NCBI RefSeq assembly: GCF_000725485.1
Contig: NZ_JOAG01000079.1
Span: forward strand, 1 to 15,676
DNA length: 15,676 nucleotides
Origin: Nonomuraea candida
Lineage (GTDB): Bacteria; Actinomycetota; Actinomycetes; Streptosporangiales; Streptosporangiaceae
Direction of reading: 5' to 3'
Position numbers and translations under genes: made by a program. The notes below the pieces were generated by a model. That model saw nothing but the letters and a program-made list of their open reading frames with translations, was not told the origin of the DNA and did not search any database. Below, piece by piece: positions 1 to 5,986 of the stretch (position 1 is the first letter of the stretch; the number at the start of each line of letters is the position of its first letter).

Positions 1-78
1 CCGACCCCGAACCCACTCCCGCAGACACTTACCGCTTAACCTGCAGAAACAGGATCACTCGAAGACCGATTCATACAC

Positions 79-94
79 CACGTCCGTGGACGTG
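79..94. repeat. Perfect 7-bp inverted repeat, possible operator
   Basis: CACGTCC (79-85) and GGACGTG (88-94) are exact reverse complements separated by GT. The 2-bp gap is too short for a hairpin, so a dimeric protein-binding site is the better reading. It lies about 360 bp before the first gene of the replication module, and I cannot name a cognate regulator. Confidence 0.35.
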
Positions 95-135
95 ACCCGC
101 CGCCGGAACTCCGACCTGCATAAACACGTTCTCCA

Positions 136-155
136 AGTGGTACAACGTACTCACA
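136..155. promoter_or_regulatory. GTAC-AAC-GTAC dyad, possible GntR-type operator
   Basis: GTAC (140-143) and GTAC (147-150) flank AAC. With one bulged T the arms extend to GTG (137-139) and CAC (152-154). The layout resembles sites bound by GntR/HutC-family repressors, which control actinomycete conjugative elements (KorSA on pSAM2 is one). The assignment is an inference from shape alone. Confidence 0.2.
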
Positions 156-261
156 CCAAGAGCCACCGTCCCTCTACAGCACGACCGCAGCGAACATCTC
201 GGCGAATCACCTCAAGGCGCATAGACAATTCCGGGCAAGCACACCCACGACCACCGATGAC

Positions 262-285
262 CCGTCGGATTTCCCGGCCCGACGG
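262..285. repeat. 7-bp-stem hairpin
   Basis: CCGTCGG (262-268) is complementary to CCGACGG (279-285) across a 10-nt loop. There is no T tract on either side. It could be a terminator for a transcript entering from the left, or part of a replication or regulatory region. Confidence 0.3.
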
Positions 286-455
286 CAGGTGTCCAAAACA
301 GAGCGCGCCATCCACCTTCTCGCCGCACTCCATTCCTTTCTCTCGCTGCTGCTACTACCACCGCCAACCGCTGTCTTCAGGCTGCCTTGGCGCTGGCGTC
401 TGGTCGTGCTCGTCAGGTACGGCGGTGGCTCCCGCCCACGAGCCGAGGAGGCCAC

Positions 456-620
456 CTGACCCAACCGAACGAGCTGTCTGCCCAGGAGTGGGGCAAGCAG
501 CAAGCCGCACGATCCCCTCGCTGGTCAGAAGAGAAGTGGCAGCGCATCGCCACCGTGCTCGGCGTATGCGTCGCCCGGCAGACCCCGCCCGATGGCTCCT
601 CCGGGAAGGACGCCGCATGA
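456..620 (+). CDS. Small hypothetical protein preceding repSA, apparent CTG start
   Basis: Encodes about 54 residues, hydrophilic, with the central stretch WSEEKWQRIATVLGV. I recall similar short proteins just before replication initiators of actinomycete mobile elements, but their function is unknown to me. The best ribosome binding site, GAGGAGG (445-451), sits 4 nt before CTG 456, and the protein beginning there reads MTQPNELSAQEW, a natural N-terminus. The only longer alternative is TTG at 387, which adds 23 Arg/Gly-rich residues and has no good ribosome binding site. The stop TGA (618-620) overlaps the repSA ATG in an ATGA junction, so the two are probably translationally coupled. No transmembrane segment or DNA-binding motif is apparent. 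Confidence 0.5.
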   Translation: MTQPNELSAQEWGKQQAARSPRWSEEKWQRIATVLGVCVARQTPPDGSSGKDAA

Positions 621-2017
621 GCGAGGTTCGTCACCTGTCACCCGAGATGCTGGCCGTGATGCAGCGAGCGGCCATGCCCGACTTCGCCCGCTGGCAACAG
701 ATGGTCGACGCCACGGGCGGCTGCGCCCAACCGGTCCGGCTGCACGGCGAGAGGTACACGCTGGACAGCCGGACGGGTGAAGTCCTCGACATGTACCGGA
801 CCGCCGCCGAGCCGACCGGCTTCCTGCTCACAGCATGCGGCAACCGGCGCGCGTCCAGATGCCCGGCCTGCTCGGCGGTCTACAAGGACGACACCTACCA
901 CCTGATCATCACTGGCCTGCGTGGCGGCAAGGGCGTCCCGGAAGAGGTCAGCCAGCATCCCCGCGCGTTCGTCACCTTCACCGCCCCCTCCTTCGGTGCC
1001 GTCCACGCCCACCGCGAGCAATCCGGCCGGACGCTCCCATGCCGTCCACGCCGGGATCGTCCCGTCTGCGAGCATGGCCGGCCAAAGGGGTGCGGCCTCC
1101 GCCATGACCGCAATGACGCCCAGGTCGGGCAACCCCTGTGCGTGGACTGTTACGACTACATCGGGGCGGTTCTCTGGAACGCTCACGCGGGCGCACTCTG
1201 GCGGGAGTTCACCAAGACCCTGCCGAGCGTCCTGGCCCATCTGCTCGGCGTGACCCGCAAGGAACTGCGCCGGACGGTTCGTCTTTCCTACGCCAAGGTC
1301 GCCGAGTACCAGGCGCGCGGTCTGGTCCACTTCCACGCCGTGGTCAGACTCGACGGACCGGACGGCCCATCCGACCGCCCACCGGACCACATCACGATCG
1401 ATCTGCTCGACCGGGCCATTCGCCGGACCGCCGGTCAGGTCGCGGTCCGGATAGAGGACGGACCGCCCTCGCCCGTCCGATGGGGCGATCAGCTCGATGT
1501 ACGACCGGTCTACGTCTCAGCCGAGTTGGGCGAGCTGAGCGATCAGCGAGTCGCCGCGTACGTGGCCAAGTACGCCACCAAGGGAGCCGAGTCGGCAGGC
1601 ACCGTTGACCGTCCGATCCGACATGCCGGGGAGGTCGCCGGACTGAAGGTCACAGAGCACGCTCGCCGCATGATCTACACCTGTTTCAGCCTTGCCGAAC
1701 TCCAGCCCTACCGAACGCTACTCCTGCGACAGTGGGCGCACATGCTCGGCTACCGGGGACACTTCTCTACCAAGTCCCGCCACTACTCGATCAGACTCGG
1801 AGACCTAAGACAGGCCCGCGCCGACTTCCGCGCCGAGCAAGCCCGGCTGATCACGGGCACTCCGCCTCCCGATCCGGAGAAGACCGTGACGGTAGGCGAA
1901 TGGCACTATGCCGGAAGTGGCCACCGCCACGGAGAGGCCTTCTGGGCCGAGGTAGCTCGCCAACGGATCGCCACCGCTCGCAAGATCGCACGACAGCAAG
2001 CAGGCGAGAACCGATAG
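617..2017 (+). CDS. repSA: RepSA-type rolling-circle replication initiator protein
   Basis: Predicted 466-residue initiator of the pSAM2 RepSA family (pSAM2 RepSA is about the same length), a nicking enzyme that starts rolling-circle replication of AICEs after excision. Visible landmarks: paired cysteines of a probable zinc-binding region (C74, C82, C85, and C141, C151, C159, C175, C178); a motif I-like stretch FVTFTAPSF at 118-126; the HUH-type metal motif HFH at 238-240; and the catalytic Tyr motif YVAKY at 315-319. ATG 617 is chosen because GGGAAGGA (603-610) lies 6 nt upstream and the length then fits the family. No frameshift is seen, so it looks intact. The expected xis and int genes do not follow; a long inverted repeat and opposite-strand genes do. 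GC content (about 68% in one 60-bp line counted) matches the chromosome. Confidence 0.85.
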   Translation: MSEVRHLSPEMLAVMQRAAMPDFARWQQMVDATGGCAQPVRLHGERYTLDSRTGEVLDMYRTAAEPTGFLLTACGNRRASRCPACSAVYKDDTYHLIITGLRGGKGVPEEVSQHPRAFVTFTAPSFGAVHAHREQSGRTLPCRPRRDRPVCEHGRPKGCGLRHDRNDAQVGQPLCVDCYDYIGAVLWNAHAGALWREFTKTLPSVLAHLLGVTRKELRRTVRLSYAKVAEYQARGLVHFHAVVRLDGPDGPSDRPPDHITIDLLDRAIRRTAGQVAVRIEDGPPSPVRWGDQLDVRPVYVSAELGELSDQRVAAYVAKYATKGAESAGTVDRPIRHAGEVAGLKVTEHARRMIYTCFSLAELQPYRTLLLRQWAHMLGYRGHFSTKSRHYSIRLGDLRQARADFRAEQARLITGTPPPDPEKTVTVGEWHYAGSGHRHGEAFWAEVARQRIATARKIARQQAGENR

Positions 2018-2022
2018 AACCC

Positions 2023-2067
2023 TGTGCCTCTAGACCTAGAGAGATCACCTCTAGGTCTAGAGGCACA
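2023..2067. repeat. 19-bp perfect inverted repeat with 7-nt loop after repSA
   Basis: The left arm, 2023-2041, starts TGTGCCTCTAGACC and the right arm, 2049-2067, is its exact reverse complement; the loop 2042-2048 is AGATCAC. It begins 5 nt after the repSA stop and ends 49 nt before the stop of the convergent SLOG gene. It could act as a bidirectional terminator for both genes, although there is no T tract. The sequence of the arms (see the CTAG cluster) suggests it may also be a protein-binding or replication/transfer site. Confidence 0.75.
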
Positions 2068-2114
2068 CCTAGAGCCCCATTAGCCGCCTGACCAGGCACC
2101 TAGCGTCTAGAGGC
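2026..2114. repeat. CTAG-rich repeat cluster (octamers ACCTAGAG and CTAGAGGC)
   Basis: CTAG occurs at 2030, 2036, 2051, 2057, 2069, 2100 and 2107: seven copies in 81 bp of a tetranucleotide that is normally scarce in bacterial DNA. Two octamers recur: ACCTAGAG at 2034 (+), 2049-2056 (-) and 2067 (+), with a one-mismatch copy ACCTAGCG at 2098 (+); and CTAGAGGC at 2026-2033 (-), 2057 (+) and 2107 (+). GTCTAGAGGC is a direct repeat at 2055 and 2105, exactly 50 bp apart. Repeated octamers like these recall iterons or TraB-recognised clt repeats of actinomycete plasmids; the role here is unproven. Confidence 0.6.
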
Positions 2115-2116
2115 TC

Positions 2117-2593
2117 CTAATCTCGCTGGGCTCCATCGGGCCAGATCACCCGTACGGGCACCTCCCGCCGTCGCGCCTCGGCCACTACGTCAGCAGTTCC
2201 GCCAAAGCCTCGGGCCGGCTGCCCGTCCCAGACGGCGAACAACACATCGGCGTCGTCCAGCATCCGCGCGCTGGCAGTCATGTGCGACTCCGCGGTGGAC
2301 TCCGCAAAGTCCAGCCTGTGAGTTCGGACCGCCCGGCCCAGCAACTCGTCGTAAGCAGCATGACACTCGCCCGGCAGCCCGTCCCGATACTCCTTGGCCG
2401 GGATCACGGCCTCCAGCACGCCACCGAGATCGAGTACCGCACGAGCGAAGATCTGATCAGCTCCGTCCGCCAGACAGGACAACCCGGCGACTCCAGGACC
2501 GTACTCAGCAAGCGCCTCACGTACCGCCCCGTCGACCAGTACGACAGTCTCCTCAGGCAAGCCCCGATGGCCGGACACAGCAATGCGAACCAT
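2117..2593 (-). CDS. SLOG-fold (LOG/DprA-like) nucleotide-sensor-like protein
   Basis: 158 residues. The N-terminus IAVSGHRGL (4-12) followed by LADGADQ (41-47) and, near the end, AVWDGQPARGFGGTADVV (120-137) gives the Rossmann-like layout with a Gly-rich GGT phosphate-binding turn typical of the SLOG superfamily. Members bind, or are predicted to bind, nucleotide-derived ligands; some act in prokaryotic conflict systems. No signal peptide or membrane segment is seen, so it is probably cytosolic. ATG 2593 follows an A/G-rich site, AGGGGG, 3 nt away and begins 7 bp after the stop of the XRE regulator, so the two are almost certainly one transcript. This points to ligand sensing linked to transcriptional control. 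The ligand and any enzymatic activity are unknown. Its stop lies at the edge of the CTAG cluster. Confidence 0.6.
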   Translation of the reverse strand: MVRIAVSGHRGLPEETVVLVDGAVREALAEYGPGVAGLSCLADGADQIFARAVLDLGGVLEAVIPAKEYRDGLPGECHAAYDELLGRAVRTHRLDFAESTAESHMTASARMLDDADVLFAVWDGQPARGFGGTADVVAEARRREVPVRVIWPDGAQRD

Positions 2594-2600
2594 GATCCCC

Positions 2601-3842
2601 CTAGATCAGAGTGGCGTGAAGACGCTCGTCGAACGAGCGCAAAGCGCTGGACGACGGCCCGGCATACGATCGCCGGAAGTTCTTGACCCGGTGCAGGACG
2701 CGCTCGGAGCCGTACGTCGTCGCCACCGTAAGCGCATTGGACGCCAGATACAGCGCCTCGTCATAGCGCCCCGACATGGCCTGAGCCGTCGCCACCTCCG
2801 TCATGAGCACACCCCGCTGCTTAGCACCGGGCTGGGCCGACGAAAGGGACTCGTTGAACGCGGCAACGGCTTCGGCAGGCCGCTTGAGCCGCACCATCAC
2901 CAGAGCCCGATACCCCGCCAGCTTGGCGTGATCGAACGGGAACACCCATGGCCAAGGCGGCGCAGCGGCCCGTTCACCAGCCCGTGCCGCCGCCTCAGCC
3001 GCATTCAACGCCTGAAGCGCTGCCGCTTCGTCTCGCGCGGTCGCATGTCCGAGCGCTTCGAGGCTCGACAGCCACGCGCGGGCGATGGCCGGAGGCCGCT
3101 CCCCGATCTCCCGCCGCGCCCACGCCAAGAGATTCAGTCCGATCGGCGGATCGTCGGCGTCAATCTCGAACGCGGCCAGACTGCCGATCATGTACGCCGC
3201 CAGCAGCGCATGATTGGCCTGTCGTGCACTGTCGACGGCGCGTCGATAGTAGAGGCGCGCCGAACCGGTGTCCTGCATGTCGGCATGTACCCAGGCCGCG
3301 AAGCCTGCCGCCTCGCTCAGACCGGCCCGGATCTCATCAGCATGCAGAGACCGCGACGCGCGGCCGAGAACCCGGCTCGCGAGATCGACCTGCGCCACAG
3401 CCGGCCTCGCGAGTTCCCGCGCAGGCGTGACGGCCTCCAACCGACGCTGGGCGCCGGTGATGCTGGTCAGCGTGGCAGCCGTCGTCTCGTCCACATCGGG
3501 ACGCTTGGGCAGGGCCACTCCCGCCAGCGCGGTCAACGCCACGGCCTTGCCGAAATCTCTGCGCTTCGTCGGATCGTCATCCCCTCGGGCTCCGAATCGG
3601 AGCAAGTGAAGCGGCACCCCGATCTGGATGGATATCTCCCGAACCTGGTCCACAGTGAGCGGTTGACGCCCACGCAACACCTTGGACACCCAACTCTGGG
3701 AGTAGCCGACCGCCTCAGCGAGCTGACCCTGCGTCCAACCGTGCACCCGCCGCACCTCTTCGAGGATGGTCGGTAGATCGCACTCGGCGAGAGCGGCGGC
3801 CACGACTGGCCCGGACCAGAACTGCGGCGGTATCTGGGTCAC
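2601..3842 (-). CDS. XRE-family transcriptional regulator with TPR-like helical region
   Basis: 413 residues. An XRE/Cro-type helix-turn-helix occupies about residues 26-82 (WTQGQLAEAVGYSQSWVSKVLRG at its core is the recognition unit). A segment at 92-112 has a twin-arginine-like pattern, KRRDFGK followed by a hydrophobic run. The rest, about 130-400, is Ala-rich and helical (for example ARLYYRRAVDSARQANHALL) and resembles tetratricopeptide-type repeats of actinobacterial regulators. The start is GTG 3842: no ribosome binding site precedes it, but TAACCT lies about 6 nt upstream on the minus strand, so the message may be leaderless. It leads a two-gene transcript with the SLOG gene and is divergent from two small genes, whose promoter it probably controls. 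The inducing signal is unknown. Confidence 0.75.
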   Translation of the reverse strand: MTQIPPQFWSGPVVAAALAECDLPTILEEVRRVHGWTQGQLAEAVGYSQSWVSKVLRGRQPLTVDQVREISIQIGVPLHLLRFGARGDDDPTKRRDFGKAVALTALAGVALPKRPDVDETTAATLTSITGAQRRLEAVTPARELARPAVAQVDLASRVLGRASRSLHADEIRAGLSEAAGFAAWVHADMQDTGSARLYYRRAVDSARQANHALLAAYMIGSLAAFEIDADDPPIGLNLLAWARREIGERPPAIARAWLSSLEALGHATARDEAAALQALNAAEAAARAGERAAAPPWPWVFPFDHAKLAGYRALVMVRLKRPAEAVAAFNESLSSAQPGAKQRGVLMTEVATAQAMSGRYDEALYLASNALTVATTYGSERVLHRVKNFRRSYAGPSSSALRSFDERLHATLI

Positions 3843-3955
3843 AACGCTAGGTTAAGCCGCCGACTCGGCCGTACCGATATTCGTGACGGGAATACCCGTA
3901 CCACCAGCAGCACTAGGCCGTTCACCTGCGGTTTCATGACAGCAACGCTCAGTAC
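3843..3955. promoter_or_regulatory. Divergent promoter region with candidate operators
   Basis: These 113 bp separate the XRE gene from the plus-strand small genes. ACGGG (3886-3890) and CCCGT (3895-3899) form an exact dyad around AATA, and CCGTACC is directly repeated at 3869 and 3896. On the minus strand TAACCT, 6 nt before the XRE GTG, could be a -10 box for a leaderless message; I see no good -35. CTAGG occurs at 3847 and 3913, echoing the motif of the downstream CTAG cluster. Autoregulation by the XRE protein is the natural inference. Confidence 0.45.
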
Positions 3956-4276
3956 ATGAACACACAACCAGCTCAATCGCTGGCCGCCGCACAACGGCTG
4001 GCCGCCGCTCTTGCGCAGACGGGAATCACCTCCGACGTCCATCACGACTACGGCACGCCCATGGTCTCGGTCTGGGTCGGTCTGATCGTGTGGTGCGAGG
4101 ACGGGATGTACTGGTGGCGCACTGGCTGGAACCCACACAGACACCGAGCGATCTACGCAGGTCACCCCTTCACCCAGCCGACCCGCGCCGCCCACCGAGT
4201 CGCCCTTCGCTACACGGAACTACGCATGTCGCATCCGCTCTCGTCGTTGATCGCCGGAGCACAGCCGTGTCTCTGA
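3956..4276 (+). CDS. Conserved hypothetical protein (106 aa), actinobacterial type
   Basis: I do not recognise a function. The N-terminal half begins with an Ala/Gln-rich helix (LAAAQRLAAALAQTGI), then a compact Trp-rich stretch with SVWVGLIVWCEDGMYWWRTGW at about 37-57 (a beta-hairpin-like core), then a basic C-terminal helix. Similar small proteins are common in actinomycete genomes near XRE regulators, from memory. ATG 3956 has no clear ribosome binding site; translation may be leaderless or weak. The gene is divergent from the XRE regulator and overlaps the next gene by 10 nt, so it is the first of a two-gene unit likely controlled by that regulator. No signal peptide is present; a cytosolic partner protein is the simplest guess. 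Confidence 0.65.
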   Translation: MNTQPAQSLAAAQRLAAALAQTGITSDVHHDYGTPMVSVWVGLIVWCEDGMYWWRTGWNPHRHRAIYAGHPFTQPTRAAHRVALRYTELRMSHPLSSLIAGAQPCL

Positions 4277-4479
4277 CCGTGCAGCAAGTGCTCAACAGAT
4301 TCCCGGGCTGGCAGATCACCGACATGTCCGGAGGCTGGGTCGCCATGCGGATCAACTTCATGCCCAAGATCAGCGGACTCTCCAACGTACGTTGCGGAGA
4401 GACCTTGGAGGAGCTGGCCGGGAATCTACACGCCGAGATCAGGCACCAGAAGTCACGGCAACCAGCGGTAGGCGGATAA
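4267..4479 (+). CDS. Small hypothetical protein (70 aa)
   Basis: Function unknown. The product begins MSLTVQQVLNRFPGW and continues with GGWVAMRINF and GETLEELAGNLHAEI, an alpha/beta layout without membrane segment or metal ligands. GTG 4267 is chosen because GGAG (4256-4259) is spaced 7 nt before it; a second GTG at 4279 is possible but has no ribosome binding site of its own. The reading frame is open further left to 4090, but that part overlaps the preceding gene in another frame and is not expected to be translated. The 10-nt overlap with the upstream gene indicates translational coupling, and the two proteins may act together. Confidence 0.6.
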   Translation: MSLTVQQVLNRFPGWQITDMSGGWVAMRINFMPKISGLSNVRCGETLEELAGNLHAEIRHQKSRQPAVGG

Positions 4480-4506
4480 TTCGATGGCAACCCGACCCGG
4501 AGCGCA

Positions 4507-4561
4507 GGGCCTCCAGGCCCGAGCACCGGAAGCGGGGCGGCAGGATATTTGCCGTCTTCCG
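4507..4561 (+). terminator. Two small hairpins after the small-gene pair, possible terminator
   Basis: GGGCC (4507-4511) pairs with GGCCC (4516-4520) around TCCA. Further on, CGGAAG (4527-4532) pairs with CTTCCG (4556-4561) enclosing CGGCA (4538-4542) and TGCCG (4550-4554), giving an interrupted stem. They start 27 bp after the 4267-4479 gene. There is no T tract, so this is tentative. Confidence 0.3.
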
Positions 4562-4594
4562 ACGAGTAATTACATAGCGACCGACCGGGCGCCA

Positions 4595-4630
4595 GCCCTA
4601 ATGGCTGCGGCGTTGCGGAGCCATTAGGGC
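4595..4630. terminator. 12-bp perfect inverted repeat, probable bidirectional terminator
   Basis: GCCCTAATGGCT (4595-4606) and AGCCATTAGGGC (4619-4630) are exact reverse complements around a 12-nt loop. The element lies between a plus-strand transcript ending at 4479 and a minus-strand gene ending at 4672, exactly where convergent transcription should stop. TGACGTCA, an 8-bp palindrome, follows at 4632-4639. It is not a classical T-tract terminator, which is usual in high-GC actinobacteria. Confidence 0.55.
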
Positions 4631-4671
4631 ATGACGTCAACATTCATGGGAGATATTAACCGATCCCAGAG

Positions 4672-5616
4672 CTAGCCCGGGGACTGCTCTGAGCGAGAAT
4701 CCTTCAGAGACATTATCTCGCCCAGAATTACATAGGTTTGAAGGAAAACGAACCTTGCTTCCTCAACATCAACTTCAGCATGCGTTCCCGCCGAGCATCT
4801 TCCGTACAAATCTTTCAACGCTCGTCGAATTCGATCGCGTCGACTTTGGGATGCTCCCGCCTCAAACACGAAGGCCTGCAGCCGGTTCAGAACATTCGAA
4901 CTTCCTACAGCAATCTCCTGACCGCCGATGTCAAAAGGACTCTCCCTCGGAGGAAAAAGATTATCTGCAGCCGAATCAATGAGTCGCCGACAAGTGGTCA
5001 GTCCCTGGCTCACCGATTCAGGATCTCCATCACGTAGCCGATCCGATATCTTCTCGATTTTGCTGAGCGAGTTCCCTCCAGCAGCAGCAAGCGACCCATC
5101 CACTCTTGTTTGCACAGAGGAGAAGAGGGAGGCTTGCAACTGGCTGAAGAGCAATTCGTGATAGATCTCCACCACCATCCCATAGACGACGGAGACGACC
5201 TGGCCACAAATAGCTGTCATTGTCGCTAGCGCTGTAGCTTGTGCGGCGATCTTCTGATCATGTTCTCGGCCAGCGATAGACGCCCACTCACCCGAGTAGT
5301 TACCACCGCCCTGCATAGCCGTCAAGGCGGACCGAGTTGCCTCAACCGAGGATTCAATCTTTACGAGGGGAGCACTATAGAATTTCCCGTCGTCCGAGCT
5401 ACTCCGACGGCCAACCCTGTCGATCCAATTCTTAGCCCTGCCATCGTTCGGATAGCCATCTCTCTCGAATTCTAGAAGCTCATGCAGCTCATCATGCCCT
5501 GACAAGCGAGCGAGTCGACTCGACTTCAAGATGATCTCGGATGCCTTGAGACGTTTCGTCTCAATGTCATCAAGCAATTGTTCGGCAACGCGCAATGCTT
5601 CCGCTTGGCGATCCAA
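4672..5616 (-). CDS. AbiTii-domain protein with C-terminal HEPN-like motif, candidate abortive-infection factor
   Basis: 314 residues. The N-terminus (about 10-60: LLDDIETKRLKASEIILKSS, then LLEFERDGYP at 47-56) resembles the AbiTii domain found in abortive-infection phage-defence proteins. The C-terminal helical part contains RCSAGTH (R273 to H279), which fits the Rx4-6H signature of HEPN ribonucleases, followed by AEVDVEEARFVFLQTYVILG. The start chosen is TTG 5616, with GGAGG (5623-5627) 6 nt upstream; TTG 5649 would add 11 residues without a ribosome binding site. GC is about 50-53% in the lines I counted, against about 67% in nuo and repSA, indicating recent transfer. It appears monocistronic, bounded by a terminator-like hairpin downstream. 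The AbiTii call is moderately secure; the HEPN and RNase readings are inferences. Confidence 0.6.
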   Translation of the reverse strand: MDRQAEALRVAEQLLDDIETKRLKASEIILKSSRLARLSGHDELHELLEFERDGYPNDGRAKNWIDRVGRRSSSDDGKFYSAPLVKIESSVEATRSALTAMQGGGNYSGEWASIAGREHDQKIAAQATALATMTAICGQVVSVVYGMVVEIYHELLFSQLQASLFSSVQTRVDGSLAAAGGNSLSKIEKISDRLRDGDPESVSQGLTTCRRLIDSAADNLFPPRESPFDIGGQEIAVGSSNVLNRLQAFVFEAGASQSRRDRIRRALKDLYGRCSAGTHAEVDVEEARFVFLQTYVILGEIMSLKDSRSEQSPG

Positions 5617-5986
5617 TCGAACCCTCCCCACTGTGCGAGCGCCTATCAAGACGAACGCAACTACCTCACAATACAGACAAGCTGGACACTGCAGTATCCC
5701 ATACTACGGACGACGATGCATGCTATTTACCTTCGCAGTCTCTGCGTAGACAGTGGTCCTCAAACTCCATGAGTTCGCTACTCGTGATTTGAAGCAGAGG
5801 CAGTTGATCACGACGTCTGACCTCCTACGCAATGAATACGCCTAGGGCCAGCAATCAAGCCTCAGACATCTTCGAGGCTCCGCCCCATGAGGGTTGATCC
5901 CCGCCCACACCCATCGGCCGTCAAGCGCCCCTATCTGTGGCGCCAAGAACACAATAAGTGACCGTTCGGCCGCGACAGGCGAGCGT

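Larger units (their letters stand above)
1..455. other. Gene-poor region upstream of the replication module
   Basis: I see no credible gene here. The frame of the replication protein stays open leftwards to about position 86, but that extension encodes an Arg/Pro/Ser-rich sequence without recognisable domains and lacks a ribosome binding site, so I treat it as non-coding. The stretch holds three dyads, listed separately. On AICEs the region before the replication gene usually carries promoters and operators, with transfer genes further upstream; those would lie outside this window. Confidence 0.5.

Noticed and set aside
86..616. Upstream extension of the RepSA reading frame, giving a 643-residue protein
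   Set aside because: The extra 177 residues are Arg/Pro/Ser-rich without any domain; a strong ribosome binding site precedes ATG 617 and the 466-residue product matches the RepSA family length.
2023..2114. CRISPR-like array
   Set aside because: The repeats are 8-10 bp, unevenly spaced and in both orientations, unlike CRISPR repeats, and there are no cas genes.
2583..3776. 397-codon plus-strand open frame opposite the XRE gene
   Set aside because: Arg/His-rich composition typical of an antisense frame; the minus-strand frame has a clear HTH domain.
3839..4195. 118-codon minus-strand open frame upstream of the XRE gene
   Set aside because: It is antisense to the 106-residue plus-strand gene, whose Trp-rich product looks protein-like, and it would cover the XRE promoter.
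5600..5640. Possible tRNA T-loop (GGTTCGATTGG on the minus strand) that might mark an att site
   Set aside because: No acceptor stem or anticodon arm can be built around it; it is the ribosome binding site and start of the AbiTii gene.
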